Assembly: GCA_964551335.1 (NCBI GenBank)
Contig: CAZKCO010000034.1
Location: 11,084 to 75,083, forward strand
Direction: 5' to 3'
DNA from: Tunicatimonas sp964551335
GTDB taxonomy: Bacteria > Bacteroidota > Bacteroidia > Cytophagales > Cyclobacteriaceae
Length of the DNA stretch: 64,000 nucleotides
Below are positions 1-8,171 of this stretch, piece by piece; the first letter of the stretch is position 1; each line of letters opens with the position of its first letter. The notes under the pieces were generated by a model. That model was not told where the DNA came from, did no database searches, and saw nothing but the letters and a program-made list of their open reading frames with translations. The translations under genes and the position numbers were made by a program.

Positions 1-58
1 CCAGGAATTAGAGAAAGCCATTTACCAGCGATCTGCGGATAACACTAAAGCAACTATT

Positions 59-1342
59 TCACAAGGATTTCTTCACAAACCGCATCGTTTTATCATGGTG
101 CTGCCGAACTCTATCCATAGCCTGCTCGCGATAGTTCTGAGCACTCGCAAAGTCTTCGTGTACTTTCATTAGTTGCTGGGCAATGTCGGGGCCTTGGGTT
201 TCTTCAATCTCAAACACCCAGTCATCTACGCCGATGTCGTACCACATTTGCCCCTTGATGGTGTCTTCGGGTTGACGTAAATAAAAAGCCGGAGTGCCGT
301 GGTGAAAGGCCATGATGGGCGAGTGGCACTCAAAACTTAGCAGAGCCAGCGTTTCTTTATAAATGGAACTGGCTTCGTCGGGTAGCCAGTAGGTATCACG
401 CTTTACGATCTGCTTTTTCACATCTTCGGGCAGTGGATCAATCAGCAGTTCGTCCATGATATCCAGTTGGTAGGTCATCTCCGGGCAGATCAGTACTTTA
501 TTGCCGGTCTGCCGCACGTACTCAATCATAGCGTAGCGGGCCTTGGCGTGGTCCTTTTCCTTGTGCTGCTCGTTCAGCGCATTCACTTCATCAATTTTCT
601 GTTGGCTCCAATTCACTTCCGGGTGGATTTTGTAATAGGGCGTTTTCCGCAGGCGGGGAATTACGCAGATAAACTTGCGGGGCTCAAGCTGATGCTGCTG
701 CATAAACTGCCGGGCTTTACGGTCATCCAGTAAGTCCATAGCAAAGGTGGAATCGGGGGCGAAACCGATCTTTTCGTCTGCTAGTCCCTGCTCAGCTATG
801 TTTTTCAACGAATGGGTTTCGCGGGTGTAGACGAAGGAAGTGCCTTTCAGTAATTCCGCTAAATCAGTATCAATATGTTGTATAGTGACTCCGTAGATGC
901 CGTAGGGCTTTCCGGTGGTTTCTGACCAACTGACTAACCCCTGCCGACCAACCACCGATGGCCCCGAACCGTGCAGCATGAAATCTGCTTCCCGAAAGGC
1001 CGCTTGCAACTCAGCGGTATCCGGCTGACCTTGATCATCCGTTTTACCGTTTACAATCTTCAACTCGGGAAAAGCGGCTCGCAGCATACTTTCCACGCCT
1101 CGGTCTAACCGGCTTTTGGGCCAGAGAATAATCCGGGCATCCGGAATATGGTTTTGCAGCAAAGTAATCAGACCAGGAGTATGACCAATGTCGCCGATAT
1201 TCACCGTCTGCCAACTAGAGTGCAACAGAATGGTTGAGTTAGCCCACGGTTTCAGCTTTTGGGATAGATCAGGAAGAATAAACGAAGTGCTTAGGCCGGC
1301 AATAGCCGTGGTTTTCAACCACTCTCGGCGAGAATAGTGCAT
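59..1342 (-). CDS. Exported polysaccharide pyruvyl transferase-like protein
   Basis: Residues from about 40 onward resemble the polysaccharide pyruvyl transferase family: the NIGDIGHTPG stretch near the start, a LHGSG motif, a FECHSPIMAFHHGTPAF segment near the C-terminus, and overall two Rossmann-like halves. Family members normally add a pyruvyl ketal to cell-surface glycans. I chose the ATG at 1342 because it begins MHYSRREWLKTTAIAGL, a twin-arginine-like signal, and because ACAACCT precedes it, a leader seen before several genes here. An upstream in-frame ATG at 1450 would add 36 residues with no sense as a signal. Export is odd, since known pyruvyl transferases work in the cytoplasm. No neighbour explains the job. 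The family call is fairly safe; the activity is not. Confidence 0.7.
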   Translation of the reverse strand: MHYSRREWLKTTAIAGLSTSFILPDLSQKLKPWANSTILLHSSWQTVNIGDIGHTPGLITLLQNHIPDARIILWPKSRLDRGVESMLRAAFPELKIVNGKTDDQGQPDTAELQAAFREADFMLHGSGPSVVGRQGLVSWSETTGKPYGIYGVTIQHIDTDLAELLKGTSFVYTRETHSLKNIAEQGLADEKIGFAPDSTFAMDLLDDRKARQFMQQHQLEPRKFICVIPRLRKTPYYKIHPEVNWSQQKIDEVNALNEQHKEKDHAKARYAMIEYVRQTGNKVLICPEMTYQLDIMDELLIDPLPEDVKKQIVKRDTYWLPDEASSIYKETLALLSFECHSPIMAFHHGTPAFYLRQPEDTIKGQMWYDIGVDDWVFEIEETQGPDIAQQLMKVHEDFASAQNYREQAMDRVRQHHDKTMRFVKKSL

Positions 1343-1548
1343 AGGTTGTAGGTAGACAGTACACTGATAAAAATAGATAATCTTTTGAAATATACCGGAG
1401 ATTGGATTCATAAATCGAATCTCGAAAGACATCGGCTGAGGCAAAATCATCCACAGTGGTGTACTAACAGTTAACTAGCGGAAAAGAGTAAGGCATTTCG
1501 GTACCAATTTTGATACTATCTGGAATAGCAACATAACCTACTCCTATC

Positions 1549-1914
1549 ATGAAATTTTTTCTCTGCTTTTCATTTCTCTTTGCCTATTGTTTTATCGCGT
1601 ATTCTCAAAGCCAGTCGCTGCGAACCGAAGAATACTGCGAAGTAGAAGTAATTTGGGTATCTACTGCTCGGTGCCATGTTCGAGTAGATTTTGGTCAGCC
1701 CGTAGGTAGAGGACTACTCGGATTAGTAGATAAACTACGCGATCCGCTGACGCAGCAACCAATGGAGTTCAATTCACCGGTGAATGCCTTAAATTATATG
1801 AATGAACAGGGATGGGAACTGGTACAGGCTTACAGCAGCGATAGCTGTGATACGCGCTACATTATGCGTCGGTTGCTGGTAAGCTCAACCAGTTACGAAA
1901 CTGTGCCTCGCTAG
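1549..1914 (+). CDS. Small secreted protein of unknown function
   Basis: This 121-residue protein starts with a clear Sec signal peptide (about residues 1-19, ending AYS-Q). The mature part has four cysteines (EEYCEV, ARCHV, SDSCDTRY) and a NALNYMNEQGWELVQAY segment that recalls small domains in which a WELV motif follows a helix. I do not recognise a named family. The stop codon overlaps that of the next, convergent gene within a CTAG tetranucleotide. Confidence 0.65.
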   Translation: MKFFLCFSFLFAYCFIAYSQSQSLRTEEYCEVEVIWVSTARCHVRVDFGQPVGRGLLGLVDKLRDPLTQQPMEFNSPVNALNYMNEQGWELVQAYSSDSCDTRYIMRRLLVSSTSYETVPR

Positions 1915-2189
1915 CTTTTGGGAATATCCTGAAAGAGAGAAGAGATATTGATCTGCTCGTACCAGTGCGAAAGCTGGTGCAGCATAGAGTAGGAACGGAT
2001 TTCTTTGACCCGGTCGCCCTGCAATCCATCGAAGTATACTTCTACAAACAGCTCACCGTCGTGGTAGAGGCAAACGGCATCTTGTTTGGTGCCTACAGTT
2101 TGGATAATGAAATCGAGCAGTCGACAATGGTCGTAGATATACCGCAACTGATTTTTAGGGGCAAGCTGATTGAACTGGAAACAATGCAT
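1911..2189 (-). CDS. Small hypothetical protein, convergent with the preceding gene
   Basis: A 92-residue protein with no signal peptide, containing a CLYHDGELFVEVYFD strand pair and an aromatic, amphipathic C-terminus (HWYEQINISSLFQ). Its composition looks like a real soluble protein, and its stop lies exactly against the stop of the convergent gene. The ATG at 2189 is preferred over a TTG two codons upstream. An overlapping plus-strand frame (1965-2273) is also open, but its product is hydrophobic and unconvincing. Function unknown. Confidence 0.5.
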   Translation of the reverse strand: MHCFQFNQLAPKNQLRYIYDHCRLLDFIIQTVGTKQDAVCLYHDGELFVEVYFDGLQGDRVKEIRSYSMLHQLSHWYEQINISSLFQDIPKS

Positions 2190-2450
2190 ATCCAAAACAA
2201 CTACTTATTTTATTTAGCCGGTAACCAGAAATTCCGGATACCTTACAGCGTAGTGTTTCCCCATTTTTTATAGCTACTATTCAGTTTGATTAACAAAACC
2301 GGAAGCCAGAATCAGAAGTTAACAACTGCCGAAGTCTCCTTTTGGTGAAGGGTTTTCACGATTCGTCGCGGCTATTCTACCGTTCGGTAAGGTTTATTCG
2401 CGGACCGGGCCGCTAATACCCACTTTAGCAGTATCAAAACCGATATTGCT

Positions 2451-4625
2451 ATGCGCTCCAATTGTTTGTTCATTTTACTTTTTGCCTTGATCTTCATCAG
2501 CCGTCTGACCTCCGGGCAAACTACCTGGTCAGGAACAGTTACGGAAGGAGCGGAGCCAATAGTAGGGGCTAATGTGTATCTGCGGGATACCTACTTCGGA
2601 GCTACCACCGATACTACCGGGGCTTTTTCGTTTGTCGCCAACCCAACTGATACCTCCTACTTGATTATTAGCGCTATTGGCTACCAAACTCAGGAACTAA
2701 TTATTGCTAACGATCGACCGACTACCGCGCTGCGCATTCGGCTTCAGGAGGCCAGCCATACGTTGCAGGGGGTTACCATCAGTGCCGGAGCCTTTGAGGC
2801 GAGCGATAAGCACCAGGCCATCGCGCTGAAGCCGCTGGATATTGTCACCACTGCCGGAGCTTTAGGCGATATTGCCGGTGCCTTGCAAACCTTACCGGGC
2901 ACTCAAACCGTAGGCGAAGATGGCCGCCTGTTTGTGCGCGGAGGTGAAGGCTACGAAACCAAGATATTCATCGATGGGTTGTTATCCCACAGTCCGTTCA
3001 ACGCCTCGATTCCGGGTATCCCTACCCGGGGGCGCTTTTCACCCTTCCTATTCAAAGGCACTACCTTCAGCACCGGAGGCTACTCAGCCGAACACGGACA
3101 GGCTCTCTCCTCAGTTTTGCTACTAAACACCAACGATCTGCCGACTCAGACCCAAACCGATATCTCGCTGATGACGGTGGGCGGTAGCGTGTCGCATCAG
3201 CACCGCTGGGATGAAGCTTCCGTTTGGGTTGAAGGTGGGTACACTAACTTAGCTCCTTACCAGGGAGTAGTTCCGCAGGACGTTCGCTGGGAAGTAGCCC
3301 CCCGGGCCTGGAACGGGGCTGCGGCGTTCCGAAAAAAGACCTCAACTACCGGAATGGTTAAGCTGTACGCCCAGGCCAATCGTAGTAAAATTGCCCTACA
3401 CCAGCCGGATATAAACCAACTGCCAGAAACCAGTTTAGTATCCCTAGAAAATGATAATCTCTATGCTAACGCAACTTTTCAGGAGGCGGTAGGAAAAAAG
3501 TGGACCTGGCAGAGCGGAGCATCCTACACCTACGATCATCAAGCTATTGCCCTGGATCAAACTCCCGTTCGTCAGCAACAGCGTAGCCTACACGCCAAAT
3601 CAGTGCTGACCTATGATGTGAACCCGCATGTGGTGCTCCGAGCCGGTAGCGAGTACTTTCAGGATAACTACGACTGGCAGATACAATCGGTAGAAGACAC
3701 TGCTGCGTTCAGCCGGACGTTGCTGAGCCACCGGGCCGCTCATTTTATGGAAACCGATGCTTACCTTACTTCTCGCTGGGTAGCCCGATTGGGAGTCCGC
3801 TCCGAGTTTTCTAACCTGACCGATACCTGGACGACCTCACCCCGGGTGTCGCTAGCCTACAAAACCGGAAAAGATAGCCAGGTTTCGCTGGCCTACGGAA
3901 AGTTTCATCAGGCTCCTTTGGTAGACTACCGCCTGGTTAATACTGGCTTAGCCGATGAGCGGGCTACCCATTACATTGCCAATTATCAGGTCACTCAATC
4001 GGGGCGTACCTTCCGGGCGGAGGTGTACCACAAGCAGTACGATCAACTCACTAAGTTTGATGCTGAGCGGCCCTACGAGCCAACTGCTTATAACAACCTG
4101 GGTAAAGGCTACGCCCGGGGACTGGATATTTTCTGGCGCGACCGTCGTTCGGTCGATAATCTGGACTACTGGCTCTCGTACTCCCTGCTGGACACTGAGC
4201 GCGACTACCGGGATTTTCCTACCCGGGCCGTACCTACGTTGGCCTCCCGCCACAACTTTTCGGCAGTGGGTAAATACTTCCTTACCGCCTGGCGCACGCA
4301 GGCGGGGGCTTCCTACACCTTTGCCAGCGGACGACCGTACTTCGACCCTCAGCAGGAGCAGTTTCACGCCGATCGGACTAAAAATTTTCATAGCCTGAGC
4401 GTGAACGCCGCCTGGCTGATTAAGCAGCATATCATTTTGTACGCTGCGGCTACCAACGTGCTGGGACGCGATAACGTGTTTGGCTACCAGTACGCTGCTC
4501 AGCCTAACGAGTCGGGTAACTACGACCGGCTAGCGGTACGACCGCCCGCATCTCGCTTCTTCTTCGTAGGATTTTTCATCACCCTGAGTAAAGGCAAAAT
4601 GAAGAACCAGCTAGATACGCTATAA
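2451..4625 (+). CDS. TonB-dependent outer-membrane receptor
   Basis: A Sec signal (residues 1-22) is followed by a carboxypeptidase-D regulatory-like domain (about 24-108; VEGAxVYLRDT...GATTDTTGAFSF type), a TonB plug (about 120-235, with RLFVRGGEGYETKIFIDG) and a 22-strand-type barrel ending in an aromatic-rich strand near residue 715. At 724 residues it is shorter than SusC proteins and lacks a SusD partner, so it belongs to the siderophore/vitamin/peptide type of receptor rather than a glycan one. The ligand cannot be told. It is followed by a TPR protein and a LytS/LytR pair, which may form one functional group. Confidence 0.88.
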   Translation: MRSNCLFILLFALIFISRLTSGQTTWSGTVTEGAEPIVGANVYLRDTYFGATTDTTGAFSFVANPTDTSYLIISAIGYQTQELIIANDRPTTALRIRLQEASHTLQGVTISAGAFEASDKHQAIALKPLDIVTTAGALGDIAGALQTLPGTQTVGEDGRLFVRGGEGYETKIFIDGLLSHSPFNASIPGIPTRGRFSPFLFKGTTFSTGGYSAEHGQALSSVLLLNTNDLPTQTQTDISLMTVGGSVSHQHRWDEASVWVEGGYTNLAPYQGVVPQDVRWEVAPRAWNGAAAFRKKTSTTGMVKLYAQANRSKIALHQPDINQLPETSLVSLENDNLYANATFQEAVGKKWTWQSGASYTYDHQAIALDQTPVRQQQRSLHAKSVLTYDVNPHVVLRAGSEYFQDNYDWQIQSVEDTAAFSRTLLSHRAAHFMETDAYLTSRWVARLGVRSEFSNLTDTWTTSPRVSLAYKTGKDSQVSLAYGKFHQAPLVDYRLVNTGLADERATHYIANYQVTQSGRTFRAEVYHKQYDQLTKFDAERPYEPTAYNNLGKGYARGLDIFWRDRRSVDNLDYWLSYSLLDTERDYRDFPTRAVPTLASRHNFSAVGKYFLTAWRTQAGASYTFASGRPYFDPQQEQFHADRTKNFHSLSVNAAWLIKQHIILYAAATNVLGRDNVFGYQYAAQPNESGNYDRLAVRPPASRFFFVGFFITLSKGKMKNQLDTL

Positions 4626-4693
4626 GAACCTAAACCAGTTCAAGTTTAGAATTACGCATTACATATTTCTTAAAAATTTGATATACAGCACTT

Positions 4694-4726
4694 TACAATT
4701 ATCCATTGTCAATTTTCAATTAATCA
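4694..4726 (+). repeat. Degenerate TCAATTn heptad repeat
   Basis: The gap between the TonB receptor and the TPR gene contains a run of about four degenerate heptads of the form ACAATTA, TCCATTG, TCAATTT, TCAATTA. Such short tandem heptamers are common in Cytophagales intergenic DNA. It is low-complexity, AT-rich DNA and could be chance. Confidence 0.35.
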
Positions 4727-4734
4727 CCTACATC

Positions 4735-5376
4735 ATGAAACATTTATTTCTTTCTATTCTCGCTTCCTGGACTATCGCCTTTAGTTTTGCTAGTAATTCC
4801 GCTTACGAACAAGCCATGCAGCAGGCACTAAGCCAATTGGCGCAAGCCGATTCTCCCGAAGCCTTTCAGGCAGTAGCCAATCAGTTTCAGCGAATTGCTC
4901 AGGTAGAAAAAGACCAATGGCTTCCGTTCTACTACACCAGCTACGCCTACATTATCCATGCGGCCATGAGCGAAAATGGCGAGCAAAAAGATCAGGGCCT
5001 GGATCAGGCGCAGCAATACCTGGACGAGGCCCAGCAGTTGGCGCCGGAAGAATCGGAGGTAGTAGCACTTCAGGGCTATCTGCATACCATCCGGGTAGCG
5101 ATTGATCCGGCCAATCGTGGTCCTGAACTGGCTCCTCAGGCTACCCAAATACTATCGCAGGCCGTACAGATGAATCCGGATAATCCGCGGGCTATGCTGC
5201 TATTGGCACAAATGCAGTACGGTACGGCTCAGTTCTTCAACAGCGATACGTCAGAAGTTTGTGCACTGGCTAGTCAGGCCATCGCTAAATTTGAGCAGGC
5301 TGAACCGGAGTCGCCGCTGCATCCCACCTGGGGAAAGTGGATTGTGGGATATTTACAACGCGCCTGCGATCAATAG
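4735..5376 (+). CDS. Exported TPR-like protein
   Basis: The ATG at 4735 gives a 213-residue protein with a Sec signal (MKHLFLSILASWTIAFSFA) and then helical repeats rich in Ala and Gln. TPR-like signatures include ALSQLAQADSPEAFQAVANQF, a YLDEAQQLAPEESEVVALQGYL pair and AVQMNPDNPRAMLLLAQMQY. A TTG 19 codons upstream is less likely because it spoils the signal peptide. It probably acts as a periplasmic scaffold. It stands directly between the TonB receptor and the sensor kinase, in the same direction. Confidence 0.75.
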   Translation: MKHLFLSILASWTIAFSFASNSAYEQAMQQALSQLAQADSPEAFQAVANQFQRIAQVEKDQWLPFYYTSYAYIIHAAMSENGEQKDQGLDQAQQYLDEAQQLAPEESEVVALQGYLHTIRVAIDPANRGPELAPQATQILSQAVQMNPDNPRAMLLLAQMQYGTAQFFNSDTSEVCALASQAIAKFEQAEPESPLHPTWGKWIVGYLQRACDQ

Positions 5377-5440
5377 GCTACGGATGAGACGTCGGACTTC
5401 TTCGTATATTTACCCCGCTGATCATTATTTAATCCACCGC

Positions 5441-6484
5441 ATGACTCGGAAGTTGAAGAAGATTGGGGCCTATTTGGGAGTGAACTTTATTATTGCCGTA
5501 GCCATCGTCTTTTTTCTGGCTCCACAGGATTTTATGTCCTGGGAAGAATTCCGTACGGTAGGCGACGATGTGCTCTATTCGTTCACCCTCTGTATTACGC
5601 TGGGGTGGGGCAACGAACGGCTAAATCATTGGCTAAATAAGTACGTATCCTGGATTCAGCACCCTACCAAACGGTTTGTATTGAATACCGTAACGCTACT
5701 GACTTACTCGTTCCTGGTTTCATTGCTGGTCGCTTTTATCTTTATCCAGATATTCTTTGTAGATGACCCTTCCGGAATTCCCTTCGGAGTGTACGTGGAG
5801 CAGACCTACATTCCGATGATTATCGCGGTGGTGCTCACTGTCTTTCTAACTAGCCGGGGCTTTTTGCTGAGCTGGCGGCAGGCGGCTATTGAGGCCGAAA
5901 AGTTAAAAACCGAACGGGTAGCCTCCCAGTACGAAACGCTGAAAAATCAGGTGAATCCTCACTTTCTGTTTAACAGCCTGAACGCGCTTACCTCGCTGGT
6001 GTACGAGGATCAAGACCAGGCGGCCAAGTTTATTAAGAGGCTGGCTGATGTGTACCGTTACGTGCTGGATAATCAGCAGAAGGAAGTAGTGCCGTTGAGT
6101 GAGGAATTACAATTTCTGGAATCTTATATCTTCTTACAAAAGATGCGGTTTGAGGATAATCTTAGAGTAGAAATTCAGGTCCCGTCGGAGACTGAAGCTA
6201 TGATCCTGCCTCTCTCGTTACAAATGCTAGCGGAGAATGCCATCAAGCACAATATTATTTCGGATGACCAGCCACTGCACCTCCGAATCTCGGTAGAGCA
6301 GGATAAATTCTTGAGAGTAGAGAATAACCTCCAGCCGAAGCGTTCTTACGAATACTCCTCAGGGCTAGGACTGCAGAACATTCGCTCGAGGTACGCTTAC
6401 CTTTCGGGAAAAGAAGTTGAGGTGCAGGACGGGCCCCAGTATTTCACCGTCAGATTACCGCTGCTAACCCTGCAACCGGCATGA
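5441..6484 (+). CDS. LytS-type sensor histidine kinase
   Basis: The protein of 347 residues has four predicted membrane segments (about 8-27, 44-60, 82-106, 122-144), a short coiled coil and a His_kinase domain: the phosphoacceptor His174 lies in NQVNPHFLFNSLNAL, and the N box reads LAENAIKHNI. The ATPase end has the SGLGLQNIRSR motif. I chose the ATG at 5441; an upstream frame would run back into the previous gene. Its TGA overlaps the regulator's ATG (ATGA), so the two are translationally coupled. It has no large sensor domain, so the signal is probably sensed in or at the membrane. Confidence 0.9.
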   Translation: MTRKLKKIGAYLGVNFIIAVAIVFFLAPQDFMSWEEFRTVGDDVLYSFTLCITLGWGNERLNHWLNKYVSWIQHPTKRFVLNTVTLLTYSFLVSLLVAFIFIQIFFVDDPSGIPFGVYVEQTYIPMIIAVVLTVFLTSRGFLLSWRQAAIEAEKLKTERVASQYETLKNQVNPHFLFNSLNALTSLVYEDQDQAAKFIKRLADVYRYVLDNQQKEVVPLSEELQFLESYIFLQKMRFEDNLRVEIQVPSETEAMILPLSLQMLAENAIKHNIISDDQPLHLRISVEQDKFLRVENNLQPKRSYEYSSGLGLQNIRSRYAYLSGKEVEVQDGPQYFTVRLPLLTLQPA

Positions 6485-7251
6485 AAATTCTGATCATCGA
6501 AGACGAAAAAGCGGCCGCCAAACGGCTGACTGCCCTAATACGGCAGATAAGCCTCGAAGCTAGCGTACTGGCTCAGCTAGATTCGGTAAAACGGTCGGTA
6601 AACTGGCTGCAAACTAACCCGTCACCTGATTTAATCTTCATGGATATTCAGTTGGCCGATGGGTTGAGCTTTGAGATTTTTGAGCATACTACGGTTTCGG
6701 CCCCGGTTATTTTTACCACCGCCTACGACCAGTACGCTATTCGGGCGTTCAAAGTGAACAGTATTGATTATCTGCTGAAACCCATAGATGCGGAAGAACT
6801 GGCAGCGGCTGTTGGTAAGTACCAAAGTTACCACCAGAATCAATCGTCCAAAACTGCTGCACCCGACCTAGGCCAGCTTCAGCAAGCTCTGCAAATGCTT
6901 AAGGGGCCGGAGTACAAAACCCGCTTTATGGTAAAGGTAGGTGAGCACCTGAAAGCGATTCCGATAGAGGAGGTGTTCTATTTCTTTAGCCAGGCTAAAG
7001 TAACCTATCTGCAAACCGCGAGCGGGAAACACTATATTATTGATTACTCGCTGGAACAGGTAGAGGAGATGGTAGACCCGAAGGTGTATTTCCGGATTAG
7101 CCGGAAGTACCTGGTTCGCTTTGTCGCCATTAATGATATCATCACCTACTCCAGCAGTCGGTTGAAACTGCAACTAAAGCATAGTACGGATAAGGACGTG
7201 CTGGTAAGCCGCGACCGGGTAGCGGATTTCAAACAGTGGCTCGATCGTTGA
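6481..7251 (+). CDS. LytTR-family response regulator
   Basis: Residues 1-118 form a receiver domain with acidic pocket Glu7/Asp8, phosphoacceptor Asp55 (FMDIQL), Thr79-Thr80 and Lys100 (LLKPI). Residues about 145-256 are a LytTR DNA-binding domain (FMVKVGEHLKAI, VFYFFSQ, YFRISRKYLV). This is the cognate partner of the kinase whose stop codon it overlaps. LytTR proteins bind pairs of short direct repeats upstream of targets; no such target could be assigned here. Confidence 0.92.
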   Translation: MKILIIEDEKAAAKRLTALIRQISLEASVLAQLDSVKRSVNWLQTNPSPDLIFMDIQLADGLSFEIFEHTTVSAPVIFTTAYDQYAIRAFKVNSIDYLLKPIDAEELAAAVGKYQSYHQNQSSKTAAPDLGQLQQALQMLKGPEYKTRFMVKVGEHLKAIPIEEVFYFFSQAKVTYLQTASGKHYIIDYSLEQVEEMVDPKVYFRISRKYLVRFVAINDIITYSSSRLKLQLKHSTDKDVLVSRDRVADFKQWLDR

Positions 7252-7572
7252 AACTGGGGAAAAGTTGGGGAATGTACCCAGTGGTGGGGAAGAATGTCCC
7301 CTTCCAGACACTATTTCCGATTCTGGCACAGTAGTGCCTGAGAAACTTTACTAGTGGCATAAAATATTCAAAGCACTGATAGGCAGCAGGTTAGTAAACA
7401 ATTTAGCCGGTGAATCTAAATTCAGTTGCTTTTTGGCAGTGGGTTTGCAAATAGTATAAGCGAAGTGAGGGTTGGTAGATAGACTCGATTTTTTTATCTG
7501 AAACAAACACATTTTATTTTTTAATCTTATCACCGAGTTTATCTTAAATTAACAATTAACAAACGTTAGTTG

Positions 7573-7607
7573 AAGCGACGCAGATAAAACTGCGTCGCTT
7601 TTTTTAT
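7573..7607 (+). terminator. Intrinsic terminator
   Basis: Perfect 11-bp arms AAGCGACGCAG and CTGCGTCGCTT flank a 6-nt loop and are followed by an uninterrupted T run. It would end a transcript from the two-component operon or from an unannotated small RNA upstream. Confidence 0.88.
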
Positions 7608-7670
7608 TTAATTGCAGAAAATTCATAATATTTGCCCTTATCGGCTAAACACGACTAACAAACCAAATTT

Positions 7671-7760
7671 ATGGATACCAACACTATACTACTTATTGGC
7701 TTAGCAGTTGTCTTTATATTATCTGCTGTAGGAGTATGGCTGGGCAACCGAGGTGATTAG
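7671..7760 (+). CDS. Possible 29-residue membrane peptide
   Basis: A short frame lies between two terminators: MDTNTILLIG, then a hydrophobic span through AVVFILSAVGVW, ending LGNRGD. It predicts one transmembrane helix with a charged end, as in many single-helix microproteins. An A-rich leader precedes the ATG. There is no homology evidence, so it may be chance. Confidence 0.35.
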   Translation: MDTNTILLIGLAVVFILSAVGVWLGNRGD

Positions 7761-7781
7761 CCGACCGGAACGCCCCTTGTC

Positions 7782-7796
7782 TACCTAAGTTAGGTA
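7782..7796. repeat. Perfect 7-bp inverted repeat
   Basis: TACCTAA and TTAGGTA are separated by a single G, directly downstream of the small frame. It may be a protein-binding site or part of an RNA hairpin. There is no T run immediately after it, so it is not a standard terminator. Confidence 0.4.
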
Positions 7797-8026
7797 CACG
7801 TTTTCCCTGAGTATTTTCTCCTTTCTTTTTAACTCCTTTTGTCTTAAGGAGATGGTTCCCGTCTATGTAAGATAACCACCTACTTAGCTCGGAAATCTTT
7901 ACTAATCTCCGTTATTTTTACTCCCAGAATTAGCACCTCAAGAGCGATAACAGAATAGAGAAAGAGTCGCGTTGAACAGTGCCGAAAAAACAGGCTCATA
8001 AGTATTGTTTCGAGTAACAGGTTTTT

Positions 8027-8048
8027 CCCAGCTACGGCTGGGTTTTTT
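8027..8048 (+). terminator. Intrinsic terminator
   Basis: A CCCAGC-TACG-GCTGGG hairpin is directly followed by six T residues. It would end transcription coming from the small frame or any RNA in the gap, just before the fructan locus. Confidence 0.8.
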
Positions 8049-8171
8049 ATTGCTATTAGTTGACTAGCCAACGGCTTAAGTAGTTGTGCTTTATTATTCA
8101 GGCCAATAGCTCAGTGAAGTGACATTACGTTAAACTGAGTAAGATTCCGTACTTTTAGACCAAAACAACCT

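Larger units (their letters stand above)
7252..8171. other. 920-bp intergenic region
   Basis: There is no convincing large gene between the response regulator and the sugar porter. From left to right it holds G-rich hairpin-like repeats near 7256-7305 (GGGGAA and CCCC blocks), a weak hairpin GGCAC-AGTA-GTGCC at 7325-7338, a strong terminator at 7573-7607, a possible 29-codon gene at 7671-7760, a TACCTAA-G-TTAGGTA inverted repeat at 7782-7796, and a second terminator at 8027-8048. Two open minus-strand frames here look spurious. Confidence 0.6.

Noticed and set aside
2..172. Open frame from the left edge that could be the 3' end of another gene
   Set aside because: It would overlap the pyruvyl-transferase-like gene by over 100 bases in the opposite direction, and only the first 16 residues look protein-like. 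The part beyond the edge cannot be judged.
1965..2273. Plus-strand frame of 102 codons
   Set aside because: It overlaps the more protein-like minus-strand gene at 1911-2189 and has no leader or recognised motif. The choice between them is not fully certain.
7351..7533. Minus-strand frame of 60 codons
   Set aside because: It is AT-rich low-complexity sequence with no leader, motif or partner.
7880..8071. Minus-strand frame of 63 codons
   Set aside because: It runs across the terminator at 8027-8048 and shows no protein-like composition.
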